Notes under the pieces: generated by a model | What the model was told of the DNA's origin: nothing | Database searches by the model: none | What the model saw: the letters and a program-made list of their open reading frames with translations, nothing else | Shown here: piece after piece, positions 40,338-49,272 of the stretch | Numbering within the stretch: the first letter of the stretch is position 1 | How the letters are laid out: every line of letters starts with the position of its first letter | NCBI GenBank assembly: GCA_031553855.1 | Contig: JAVBKW010000013.1 | Span: forward strand, 1 to 64,000 | Source of the DNA: RACS-047 sp031553855 | GTDB taxonomy: Bacteria > Bacillota > Clostridia > Christensenellales > Pumilibacteraceae | Direction of reading: 5' to 3' | DNA length: 64,000 nucleotides | Made by a program: the position numbers and the translations under genes

Positions 40338-42914
40338 ATGAAGCAGGAACTAAGTATGTTAAAAATAGTAAAACTTAAAACTGAAAATTTGAAGTCTGAG
40401 TGTATTACCGATAATCCTGCGCCGGTTTTTTCTTTTTCGCTGGAGAGCGATAAGAATAACGTAACGCTCGACAGGGCGGAGGTCACGGTAAACGGATGGT
40501 CGAAAATCGTTAAAAATCAGCTCGGAATCAAGTATGGCGGGCCGGCTTTAAAGCCGTTTTCCGTTTACAGCGTTAGTGTTACGGCGTTTGATACTGCGGG
40601 CGAAAAAGCGTCGGCGTCTATGACGTTTGAAACCGGAAGGCTCAACACCGGATGGACGGGGAAATGGATCACGGACGGGTCTTATAAGTTTAAAGAGAAG
40701 AAAGCATCGCCAAAACCGATGACTTTTAAGAAAGAAATTACTTTGAAAAAAGAGGTCAGGAGCGCGAGGCTTTACTCTACGGCCCTTGGCATCTATGAAT
40801 TTGAAATCAACGGTAAAAAAGCGGGCAGAGATTATTTCGCGCCCGGATTTACCTCATATAAAAATCAACTTCAATATCAGGTTTACGATATTACTGCATT
40901 GCTTGAGAAAAAATCTGAGCTTGTTGCAGTCGTTGCGGGAGGCTGGGCGGCGGGCAAATTTACGCACTGCTTAAGAAACCGCATATTCGTCCCGCGGCAA
41001 TCGTTTTTATGCGAGCTGAGGATCGAATATGCGGACGACTCTGAAGAAGTTATCGGCTCCGATGAAAGCTGGCTTGTAACAAGGAACGGCAAATTTAAGG
41101 AATGTGATTTTTACGACGGTGAGGTTTATGACGCCTGCGCCGACTTAAAAACCGCGGATTTTAAACCCGCGTCAATAGAAAAACTGAAAATAGACCCGCA
41201 GATAATCGCCGCATACGGCGCGCCTGTGCGGGCTCATGAGCAAATGGTTCCTGTGCTTTTAAGCAAGGAAAACGGCGCTCTTATTTTTGATTTTAAGCAG
41301 AATTTTGCGGGCGTTATAAACGCCGTTATCAAAAACTCTGAAAAAGGCAAAACGATAGTTTTCAGGCACGCGGAGATATTGAAGGACGGAAAGCTGTTCA
41401 CAGAGCCGCTCCGCACCGCAAAGGCAACCGCCGTATATATTTGTTCGGGCAAGGAAACTGAAACGTATTCGCCCCGCTTCACTTATATGGGTTTCCGCTA
41501 CGTTGAAGTGACCGGCATAGACGAAAAGGATCTGACGCTGTCGGCTTTCGCGCTTTATTCGGATTTGCCCTTAAACGGCACGTTTGAATGCTCAAACGAT
41601 ATGCTCAACAGGCTTCAAAGCAATATTGTCTGGAGCGCAAAATCCAACTTCATAGATATCCCAACCGATTGCCCGCAGCGCGACGAGCGTATGGGCTGGA
41701 CGGGCGATATAGCGGTGTTTGCGCCTACCGCCTCGTACAACTTCGACACCAGCCGTTTTTATGAAAAGTGGCTTACCGACCTTCGCACAGACCAGAAAAA
41801 AACGGGCGGCGTGCCCGTCACTATCCCGCACGTGGTTTTCAAGTCGAATCTCGAGTCGGTATTTACTATGGCGATCGACCATTGGGGCGACAGCTGTATT
41901 TTAGTCCCTTACGCCGAATATTTGGCGCGCGGCGACGTGTCGATATTAGAAAAGTCATATTTTTCAATGAAACGTTATTTAAAGGCGTGTAAATTCTGGG
42001 CAGGGCTGTTTTCAGTCGGAAAACGGCGCAGGATTTGGAAAATGGGGCACCACTACGGCGACTGGTGCGCTCCGGGCATAGGCTTGTTCGGCTGGATGGG
42101 GCGCGGCAAATGGACGGCTACAGCGGCTTTTGCAAATTCCACCCGCATTGTTGCCGATATCGCCGAAATTTTAGGGCAAAAAGAGGACGCCGCGTATTAC
42201 AGAAAACTGAACTGGGAAATCTGCCGGGCATATTCGTCGGTTTTGACGGATAAAAAAGGCAAGCTTAAAAAAGAGTTCCAGACGGCGTACGTCATGCCGC
42301 TGCATTACGGGGTTTTTAAGGGAGAGGAGAAAGCGGCGGCGGCGGCGAATTTAAAACGCCTTATTGAAAAGAATAACTACAATATAGGTACGGGTTTTTC
42401 CGGCACGCCTTATGTGCTTTTCGCGCTTGCCGACAACGGTTATATTGAGGACGCGTATAAAATGCTTCTCAACGACACCTGTCCGTCGTGGCTGCACGAG
42501 GTCAAGGTCGGCGGCACTACTATCTGGGAACGCTGGGACGCTATCAAGGATTCCGGGATAGGCAACTTAGGCAAAACCGACGGAACTCACGGTATGGTTT
42601 CGTTCAATCATTACGCAAACGGCGCGGTCGGCGATTTTATGTATAAGCGCATAGGCGGCATCGAGCCTTTAAAGGCGGGTTATTCGGCTTTTAAGATCCA
42701 GCCCGTCATAGGCGGGGGAATAACCTTTGTAAAGGCGAGCGTCGGCACACCGTACGGAACGATCGTTTCGGACTGGAAAATTGAGGACGGCAGCTTTAAA
42801 ATAGACGTCAGCGTTCCCGTATGTACGGAATGCACGCTCAAAATGCCGGACGGAACGGAGCATAAAACAGGCAGCGGCAATTACAGTTTTTGTTGCGATT
42901 TAAGGAAAAACTGA
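40338..42914 (+). CDS. Alpha-L-rhamnosidase (GH78)
   Basis: An 858-residue cytosolic enzyme with the full GH78 layout: N-terminal sandwich with 'DNPAPVFSFSL', rhamnosidase-N domain with 'STALGIYEFEINGKKAG', concanavalin-like domain, catalytic (alpha/alpha)6 barrel and C-terminal beta domain. The catalytic segment DCPQRDERMGWTGD (444-457) is intact, with the Glu of RDE as general acid. It should remove terminal alpha-L-rhamnose from oligosaccharides by inversion. A symporter for glycosides follows at 41 bp, so substrates are probably taken up first. The start is ATG 40338, or ATG 40356, which has AGGA upstream. Confidence 0.92.
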   Translation: MKQELSMLKIVKLKTENLKSECITDNPAPVFSFSLESDKNNVTLDRAEVTVNGWSKIVKNQLGIKYGGPALKPFSVYSVSVTAFDTAGEKASASMTFETGRLNTGWTGKWITDGSYKFKEKKASPKPMTFKKEITLKKEVRSARLYSTALGIYEFEINGKKAGRDYFAPGFTSYKNQLQYQVYDITALLEKKSELVAVVAGGWAAGKFTHCLRNRIFVPRQSFLCELRIEYADDSEEVIGSDESWLVTRNGKFKECDFYDGEVYDACADLKTADFKPASIEKLKIDPQIIAAYGAPVRAHEQMVPVLLSKENGALIFDFKQNFAGVINAVIKNSEKGKTIVFRHAEILKDGKLFTEPLRTAKATAVYICSGKETETYSPRFTYMGFRYVEVTGIDEKDLTLSAFALYSDLPLNGTFECSNDMLNRLQSNIVWSAKSNFIDIPTDCPQRDERMGWTGDIAVFAPTASYNFDTSRFYEKWLTDLRTDQKKTGGVPVTIPHVVFKSNLESVFTMAIDHWGDSCILVPYAEYLARGDVSILEKSYFSMKRYLKACKFWAGLFSVGKRRRIWKMGHHYGDWCAPGIGLFGWMGRGKWTATAAFANSTRIVADIAEILGQKEDAAYYRKLNWEICRAYSSVLTDKKGKLKKEFQTAYVMPLHYGVFKGEEKAAAAANLKRLIEKNNYNIGTGFSGTPYVLFALADNGYIEDAYKMLLNDTCPSWLHEVKVGGTTIWERWDAIKDSGIGNLGKTDGTHGMVSFNHYANGAVGDFMYKRIGGIEPLKAGYSAFKIQPVIGGGITFVKASVGTPYGTIVSDWKIEDGSFKIDVSVPVCTECTLKMPDGTEHKTGSGNYSFCCDLRKN

Positions 42915-42954
42915 TTAATACAGCGTTTCCTTATAGTAAAAGTTTGGAGGAGTT

Positions 42955-44676
42955 ATGGCAAAAAATTCTCAAAGTGCCGGAATGCTAAGCGGCGCGCTGT
43001 TTAAAAGCCGGATAAATTCGGCTAACGTCAAGCCCAAAGAGGCGCTGCTCGGCTACTTTATCGGCCCGTTTTTCGCGTTCATATCCAATGCGGTTTTCGG
43101 TTCGTACATCAACCGTTATTATTCCGACGTTTTAGGCTGGACAAATCAGAGTCAGTTCGGATTTTTCTCAATACTGCTCCCGCTGATTTCTATAGTGTTC
43201 GTTATAATGGGCAACCTGCTTGTAGGGCGGCTTATAGACAAAACGCGCTCCTCTCAGGGAAAAGCGCGTCCGTATATGCTTTTATCGGCTCCGCTTGTCG
43301 CTATAGCGGTCGCGCTGCTGTTTTTAGCGCCTACGTCGAATAAAGCTTTGCTTATGGTCTGGATCTGCATCTCGTATAACCTCTATTATGCCGTAGCTTA
43401 TCCGTTTTTCTACACGAGCCACAGCTCGATGGTCGGTCTATCCACGCGAAACTCCAAGCATAGGGGCATTTTGTCGACGTTTTCAAACGCGTCCGGCGTC
43501 GCGGCGGTAGGAATCGTTGCAAGTATGATCATCCCCACTTTCCTTCAAAACCTTTTATTCGTCACAAACGAAGTAACCGCGGCGTCGGGCGAAGTCACAA
43601 AAGTGATTGACGCAGTTGCAAGCTACAATAACTGGCGCATATTTATGATCGCGCTTTGCGTAATAACGTTTTTAGGGATAGTATTTGAATATTATTTCAC
43701 GCGTGAGCGCATCACCGAAGAAAACGTCAAGCTCAACATCAAGGAAGAGAAGATCCCGATGATGAAGCAGCTTAAAGCCGTCGTTTCAAACAAGTATTGG
43801 TGGTTCATAATCCTTTATTTCTTTATTTTCCAGCTCGGCGGTCTAATAAAAAACGGCTCGATGAGCTATTACTGCGACTATGTTTTAGAGGGTAAGCTCT
43901 CCGGCGGGCAGGCGATGGGGCTCTTAGGGCTTGTCGGCGGTATACCTACGGCTATCGGTATGGTGCTGGCGTGGCCGCTTGCAAATAAACTCGGCAAGCA
44001 AAGGTCCGTAGTTATAGGAATGCTTATAAGCGTCGCGGGCGGGCTACTCAGCTTTGTAAACGTACACAGCTTTGTATGGGTCTGCGCGGGCGTGGTTTTA
44101 AAGGGCGTCGGTTCGATACCCGCTATGTACGTCACTTTAGCTCTTTTATCCGACGTTTTAGACCATTTAGAGGCTAAAAACGGATTCAGGAGCGACGGCT
44201 TTACAATGTCGGTATACGGCTCTATTATGGTAGGGCTGACGGGGCTTTCGATGGCGTTTATAAACTTCCTGCTTTTAAACAGCAATTACGACGCATCCTC
44301 CGGCGTGAATTCCTCCGTTCAGACGACCTTTGTAATATGCTATCTTGTAGTCGAGCTTGTATGCTACGCGCTTATAGCAGTACTTATGATATTCCTTAAC
44401 GTGGAAAAGTTTACGAAAAAGGATCAGGAAACAATACTTGAAAATCAAAACGCGGCGGTGCTGGCTCAGGGCGGCGAATGGATAGAACCGGCGGAAAGAC
44501 TGAAACGCGAACAGGAACAGTTTGATTTTGAGGCCGAAGAGGCGCGTAAAAACGAGCTGAAAGCATATTGCGAAAAGAAAGGATTGTCTTTTGAAGCGGA
44601 AGAAGCCAAGCATCAGCAAAAAATTGCAAACGCTCAATTAAAAAAAGAGAAAAAACTTGAGAATAAGAAAAAATAA
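42955..44676 (+). CDS. GPH-family (glycoside/pentoside/hexuronide) cation symporter
   Basis: A 573-residue transporter with about twelve membrane segments of the major facilitator superfamily, GPH type (N-terminal GYFIGPFFAFISNAVFGSYINRYYSD and the GRLIDKTRSSQGKARPY loop, which fits the D-R/K-T...G-K-.RPY pattern). It should import a di- or oligosaccharide with Na+ or H+. It is longer than the usual 450-480 residues because of a charged, predicted helical C-terminal tail of about 90 residues (Glu/Lys-rich). GGAGGAG precedes its ATG. Its place between GH78 and GH2/GH3 genes suggests transport of rhamnose- or galactose-containing glycosides. Confidence 0.9.
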   Translation: MAKNSQSAGMLSGALFKSRINSANVKPKEALLGYFIGPFFAFISNAVFGSYINRYYSDVLGWTNQSQFGFFSILLPLISIVFVIMGNLLVGRLIDKTRSSQGKARPYMLLSAPLVAIAVALLFLAPTSNKALLMVWICISYNLYYAVAYPFFYTSHSSMVGLSTRNSKHRGILSTFSNASGVAAVGIVASMIIPTFLQNLLFVTNEVTAASGEVTKVIDAVASYNNWRIFMIALCVITFLGIVFEYYFTRERITEENVKLNIKEEKIPMMKQLKAVVSNKYWWFIILYFFIFQLGGLIKNGSMSYYCDYVLEGKLSGGQAMGLLGLVGGIPTAIGMVLAWPLANKLGKQRSVVIGMLISVAGGLLSFVNVHSFVWVCAGVVLKGVGSIPAMYVTLALLSDVLDHLEAKNGFRSDGFTMSVYGSIMVGLTGLSMAFINFLLLNSNYDASSGVNSSVQTTFVICYLVVELVCYALIAVLMIFLNVEKFTKKDQETILENQNAAVLAQGGEWIEPAERLKREQEQFDFEAEEARKNELKAYCEKKGLSFEAEEAKHQQKIANAQLKKEKKLENKKK

Positions 44677-44690
44677 TTTTAAAATCGATA

Positions 44691-44719
44691 TTGACATTTT
44701 ACGTGCCTTAATGTAATAT
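44691..44719 (+). promoter_or_regulatory. Strong promoter of the LytTR two-component operon
   Basis: Consensus TTGACA (44691-44696), 17-bp spacer, TAATAT (44714-44719). A start near 44726 leaves a 23-nt leader. Confidence 0.75.
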
Positions 44720-44748
44720 TAAAATACAATAATGATGAGGCCGTAAAA

Positions 44749-45465
44749 ATGATAAATGTCGCAATAGTCGAAGATAACATTTCAGCCGCAAAGGCGCTTG
44801 AAGACTGTGTGAAAACGTATCAGGCGTCTTTTGGCGAGCAGTTCAACATCATTCATTTTCCCGACGCGATTTCTTTTTTAACGAACTACCGGCCTATTTA
44901 CGATATCGTATTTATGGATATCGAAATGCCTAATTTAGACGGCCTTGAGGCTTCGTACAAGCTGCGTAAATTCGACAATAAAGCTATATTGATTTTTGTT
45001 ACTAATATGGCGCAGTTTGCCGTCAAAGGCTATGAAGTGGACGCTTTGGATTTTATAGTGAAACCGGTGAGCTATCAGAATTTTTATTTAAAGCTTAAAA
45101 AGGCGATCGATATTATAAAGTCGAATCAGGACGTTGAGCTTGTAGTAAACCAGCAAAGCGGAATGATCCGGCTTTCGAGCAAGGAAATTTACTATGTCGA
45201 AGTGTCGGGGCATAAGCTTATATATCACACCGCTGCCGAAACCGTCAGCGGGTACGGCGCGCTCTCGGAATTAGAGGTCAAGCTGAAAAAATTCTGTTTT
45301 ATGCGATGCAACAGCTGTTACCTTGTCAATCCCAAATACATATCGAGCGTGCAGAATTACACCGTGTATATGCGTAACGGCGACGAATTACAGATCAGCC
45401 ATCCGAAAAAAAAGGCGTTTATGACGGAGCTTGCGGACTGGCTCGGACAGGGTAATTCGATATGA
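44749..45465 (+). CDS. LytTR-family response regulator
   Basis: A 238-residue regulator: receiver domain with phospho-acceptor Asp57 (FMDIEMPNLDG) and C-terminal LytTR DNA-binding domain (KEIYYVEVSGHKLIYHTAAETVSG...FMRCNSCYLVNPKYI). LytTR regulators of the AgrA type bind short direct repeats upstream of their targets. The gene overlaps the kinase by 4 bp (ATGA), so the two form a signalling pair. No AgrD-like peptide or AgrB processing protein is visible near it, so the signal is unknown. Its site within the glycan region suggests it may control these genes. Confidence 0.9.
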   Translation: MINVAIVEDNISAAKALEDCVKTYQASFGEQFNIIHFPDAISFLTNYRPIYDIVFMDIEMPNLDGLEASYKLRKFDNKAILIFVTNMAQFAVKGYEVDALDFIVKPVSYQNFYLKLKKAIDIIKSNQDVELVVNQQSGMIRLSSKEIYYVEVSGHKLIYHTAAETVSGYGALSELEVKLKKFCFMRCNSCYLVNPKYISSVQNYTVYMRNGDELQISHPKKKAFMTELADWLGQGNSI

Positions 45466-46754
45466 GCCAAATAGTTGATTTTTTCAGGCAGCACGGCTTT
45501 GTTTTTGAAATAATCATATCAAATTTTATATATGCGGTCCATTTAAAAAGGCGGAACCTTTTCCCGCTGCGCCTGGGCGCGGGGATTGCTTTGCTGTTCC
45601 TGATCAAAATACTCTGGAGTCTTCTGCCCGATCACCATCAAAGCTGGAATATTATTTTATACACCACTTTATTTTTACTTGGTATGTTTTTACTGCGCTT
45701 TTGTTTTGAGGTTTCGATGACAAGAGCGTTATTTTGCTCTATCGGCGCGTACGCCACGCAGCATTTCGCGTTCAGGCTGTCTATGCTTTTGCAGCTTGCC
45801 TCAAAAAGCCTTGAGATAAACATAAGGGGCATAGACGAAATGATCTACGCCGCGGTTTCGGCGGCGGTATACATCACTTTCTATTTTGCTTTTGCGCGCA
45901 CGATACAAAAAAACGAGGACGATTTTTTTCAAAATCGCGAGGTGATCGTTTTGTGTATCGCGCTGCTGCTGTTTACGACAACGTTTGAGGCGTTCATCGA
46001 GATATCGTCGGTCGGCACATATCTGATTTTGGCCGCCTACGATTTTATGTGCTGTTTTTTCACTCTCTACACACAAAAGGGCATATTTAAAAGCGGTAAG
46101 AGGGAACATGAATTCAAGATGATGGAACAGATATGGCACATGCAGAAAAAGCAGTATGAGCTTTCTAAAGAAAATATCGACCTTATAAACATAAAATGCC
46201 ACGACCTAAAGCATCAGCTCTCGCTGCTCGGCAACCGTATCAGCGCGGAAGAGATCGCGGAACTGGACAGAATAATCACTATCTACGACCAGTCCGTTAA
46301 AACGGGGAACGAGATACTCGACGTGGTTTTGGCGGAAAAAAGCCTTTATTGCGAAAATTATAATATCAAGCTCAACTGCATAGCGGACGGCAAAAGCCTG
46401 AATTTTATGCGTCAGTCCGATTTATATTCGCTGCTTGGAAACGCTATCGACAACGCTATCGAGGCTGTAAAAAAATTTGATAACAAAGATAAGAGGATCA
46501 TATCTTTAACAATAAAAGAAACTATGGGAATGGTTTCAATGCATTTTGAAAACTATTTTTCCGGCGACCTCTCTTTTGGCAACGAGCTGCCTCTCACAAC
46601 TAAGGAAGACACGCGCTACCACGGTTTTGGAATGAAAAGCATGAAATTGATCACCGAAAAGTACAACGGCACGATGTCTGTTAAAACAGACGGAGACGTT
46701 TTTAACCTGAATCTGCTGTTTCCTATACAGCCGCCCGAAGGATATGCCGGATAA
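45462..46754 (+). CDS. GHKL sensor histidine kinase, AgrC/NatK-like
   Basis: A 430-residue membrane kinase. The first about 200 residues form six hydrophobic segments; then a coiled stretch leads to the His box (KCHDLKHQ, His247), an N box (LLGNAIDNAIEA) and the G box (HGFGMKSMKLI) of the GHKL/HATPase_c_5 group. It should phosphorylate the LytTR regulator encoded just upstream, with which it overlaps by 4 bp. The membrane part without a large extracellular domain is as expected for peptide or small-molecule sensing. Confidence 0.9.
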   Translation: MSQIVDFFRQHGFVFEIIISNFIYAVHLKRRNLFPLRLGAGIALLFLIKILWSLLPDHHQSWNIILYTTLFLLGMFLLRFCFEVSMTRALFCSIGAYATQHFAFRLSMLLQLASKSLEINIRGIDEMIYAAVSAAVYITFYFAFARTIQKNEDDFFQNREVIVLCIALLLFTTTFEAFIEISSVGTYLILAAYDFMCCFFTLYTQKGIFKSGKREHEFKMMEQIWHMQKKQYELSKENIDLINIKCHDLKHQLSLLGNRISAEEIAELDRIITIYDQSVKTGNEILDVVLAEKSLYCENYNIKLNCIADGKSLNFMRQSDLYSLLGNAIDNAIEAVKKFDNKDKRIISLTIKETMGMVSMHFENYFSGDLSFGNELPLTTKEDTRYHGFGMKSMKLITEKYNGTMSVKTDGDVFNLNLLFPIQPPEGYAG

Positions 46755-46776
46755 AAGCAAGGTTAGGAAATAAGAC

Positions 46777-46804
46777 TTGAAAAAGCTAAAACTTTTGGTA
46801 TGCT
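46777..46804 (+). promoter_or_regulatory. Possible promoter of the GH2-GH3 operon
   Basis: TTGAAA (46777-46782) and TATGCT (46799-46804) are 16 bp apart, just after the kinase gene. An inverted repeat lies directly downstream. Confidence 0.35.
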
Positions 46805-46813
46805 GTAATTGGA

Positions 46814-46847
46814 ACTCTGTGTCGTTAAACTTTAGTTGGCACAGAGT
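46814..46847. promoter_or_regulatory. Inverted repeat in the GH2 leader
   Basis: ACTCTGTG (46814-46821) and CACAGAGT (46840-46847) are perfect inverted copies 18 bp apart, about where transcription from the promoter at 46777 would begin. Operator or leader hairpin; the binding protein is unknown. Confidence 0.45.
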
Positions 46848-46880
46848 ACTGGGCAATATTTTAGTTTTTTTAGGTGTGTT

Positions 46881-49229
46881 ATGATAAAACAACAGTTTAA
46901 TGATGATTGGATATTCTATAAGGCGCAAAACCCAGATAAACGTTTAAGCGTTTGTCTGCCTCATGACGCGATGTTTTTGGAAAAGCGCGTACATGGCTGC
47001 GCGGGCGGCGTAAACTCTGGCTGGTATGAGTCGGACGATTATTTTTACGAAAAAACGTTCGTTCTAGACGGCGGTTTTGCAAACAAAGAGATTTTTTTTG
47101 AGTTTGAGGGCGTTTACCATGACGCCGAAATCTACATAAACGGTCAAAAAGCGGCATACAGGCCGTACGGGTTTACTAATTTTTTTGTGGAAGCGACCAA
47201 ATTTTTGGATTTTACCGGCGAAAACCATATAAAGGTTTTTGCAAAAAACAGCGACCAGCCAAATTGCCGCTGGTACAGCGGAGCCGGGATATACAGAAAT
47301 GTTAACCTTTACGCTTTGCCGGAGCGGCATATTAAGCTGAACGGCTTAAAAATCACAACGCTCGATTATAAAGCGCGTAAAATTAAAATCGAGGCCGAAA
47401 CAAACTGCGAGGGCACGCTTACGCTTGAAATACTCGGAGAGGGGGAGCTTATCCATACTTGTCAAATTCAGTCAAGCGGCTTAGCGGCCGCCCAATTGTC
47501 GCTGCCGGAGCTTAAACTGTGGGATACTGATTCGCCAGTTTTATATACGTGCAGGGCAACTTTTTTCGACGACGTTTATGAGGTGCGGTTCGGCGTGCGC
47601 GGCATAAGCTGCGATACTGCAAACGGGTTTTGCCTGAACGGAAAAAGAGTCATTTTAAAGGGCGCGTGCATCCACGCAGATAACGGCCTTTTAGGCGCGG
47701 CATCCTATAAGGCGGCTGAAAAAAGAAAGGCGCGGATATTAAAAGAGAACGGTTTTAACGCCGTCCGGGCGGCGCACAACCCCGCCTCGAAGGATTTTCT
47801 CGATGCGTGCGATGAGCTGGGGCTTTTAGTTATGGACGAATACACCGATATGTGGTTTATGCATAAAACTAAATTCGACTACGCCTCTTCCATTATGGAA
47901 TGGTGGAAAAAGGACCTGAAGGACCTTGTAGATAAAGACTATAACCACCCAAGCGTTATAATGTATTCCGTCGGCAACGAGGTCGGCGAATCGGCGCGTA
48001 AAGAGGGCGTTGAATTCTGCGGCAAAATGGTAGATTTTTTACATAAGCTCGATAACCGCCCCGTAACCTGCGGCATAAATATATTTTTCAATTTTTTAAG
48101 CTCGCTCGGCATGGGCGTTTATTCCGATAAAAAGGCCGAAAAGAACAAGCAGGTGGGCAGCGCGTTTTTTAATTACCTTGCCGGTATTTTCGGCGACGAT
48201 TTTATGAAATTCGGAGCCACTTTGCGCGGCAGCGACAGAAAGACTAAAGACGTTTTCTCCGTTTTGGACGTGGCAGGCTACAACTACGGTATTTTGCGTT
48301 ATAAGAAGGACGTTAAAAAATATCCGGACAGAGTGATAGTCGGCAGCGAAACGTTCTGCCGGGACGCGGCGAAATTTTATGATTTTGCTAAAGTTAACCC
48401 CGCGGTAATAGGCGATTTTGTCTGGGCGGGTATGGACTATTTGGGAGAGGTCGGTATAGGCGCGTGGGAAAGCCTTGACTATGCGGCTGATTTTAAGCAC
48501 GTTGCCGGCTGGATAAGCGCGGGTTCGGGGCGTATCGACCTGACGGGAAAAAGGCTCGGCGAAATGAGCTATATGCGCGTCGCGTACGGTATCGACGATA
48601 TCGGCCTTGCAGTCAAGCCTGTAAGTAAAGTCAAAAAGAGGTATTCGCCGTCTGCGTGGAAAATGACGAACGCGCAGGAATCATGGTCTTGGAACGGCTG
48701 CGAGGGCGCAAAAGCCGAGGTCGAGGCCTACTCGCGCGATTATAGAACCGAGCTTTTTATCAACGGTAAACCGGCAGGTAAAAAGCGGATGAACAAGAGC
48801 GGCAGGGTGAAATTTAAGGTCAGGTACCAAAGCGGTACGCTCACGCTGCGTTCCTACGATAAAGACGGAAACCTAAAGGCGGAAAAAAGCCTTGTATCTG
48901 CGGGCAAAGAAACCGTTTTAAATGTTTTTGCCGAAAACAATTCCGTAAGTTTAGATGAGGGTTTGTGCTATGTGCGTTTGCAGTTTACTGATAAAAGCAA
49001 TATTGTAAAACCGCTTGAGCGCGCCGAGGTCAGGCTGGAAGTAAGCGGCGGTAAGCTGCTGGCGCTCGGTAACGCCTGCCCTTATAACTCAAGGGGATAT
49101 ATGACCGACACCACCGACACCTATTACGGCGAGGCCCTTGCTATAATCAAGCCGCAAAGAAAAGGAAATATAGAAATAAAGGCTTATTCAAAGCTTGGCA
49201 ACGGAGTTTTGTCGGTAGAGGTATTGTAA
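46881..49229 (+). CDS. GH2 glycoside hydrolase, beta-galactosidase/glucuronidase family
   Basis: A 782-residue cytosolic enzyme: N-terminal jelly-roll sugar-binding domain (GVYHDAEIYINGQKA, NQPNCRWYSGAGIYRNV-like region), Ig-like domain, TIM barrel, and a C-terminal Ig-like DUF4982-type part. Catalytic acid/base is Glu367 in SVGNEVGES and nucleophile Glu490 in VGSETF; HNP at about 305 is also conserved. Beta-galactosidase is the commonest activity for this type, but beta-glucuronidase or beta-mannosidase cannot be excluded. ATG 46881 has AGGTG close upstream; an earlier in-frame start would run through the inverted repeat. Confidence 0.87.
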   Translation: MIKQQFNDDWIFYKAQNPDKRLSVCLPHDAMFLEKRVHGCAGGVNSGWYESDDYFYEKTFVLDGGFANKEIFFEFEGVYHDAEIYINGQKAAYRPYGFTNFFVEATKFLDFTGENHIKVFAKNSDQPNCRWYSGAGIYRNVNLYALPERHIKLNGLKITTLDYKARKIKIEAETNCEGTLTLEILGEGELIHTCQIQSSGLAAAQLSLPELKLWDTDSPVLYTCRATFFDDVYEVRFGVRGISCDTANGFCLNGKRVILKGACIHADNGLLGAASYKAAEKRKARILKENGFNAVRAAHNPASKDFLDACDELGLLVMDEYTDMWFMHKTKFDYASSIMEWWKKDLKDLVDKDYNHPSVIMYSVGNEVGESARKEGVEFCGKMVDFLHKLDNRPVTCGINIFFNFLSSLGMGVYSDKKAEKNKQVGSAFFNYLAGIFGDDFMKFGATLRGSDRKTKDVFSVLDVAGYNYGILRYKKDVKKYPDRVIVGSETFCRDAAKFYDFAKVNPAVIGDFVWAGMDYLGEVGIGAWESLDYAADFKHVAGWISAGSGRIDLTGKRLGEMSYMRVAYGIDDIGLAVKPVSKVKKRYSPSAWKMTNAQESWSWNGCEGAKAEVEAYSRDYRTELFINGKPAGKKRMNKSGRVKFKVRYQSGTLTLRSYDKDGNLKAEKSLVSAGKETVLNVFAENNSVSLDEGLCYVRLQFTDKSNIVKPLERAEVRLEVSGGKLLALGNACPYNSRGYMTDTTDTYYGEALAIIKPQRKGNIEIKAYSKLGNGVLSVEVL

Positions 49230-49272
49230 ATATAAGCGCTCGTTTGTGCAAAAATCTATAGGAAATAATTTT

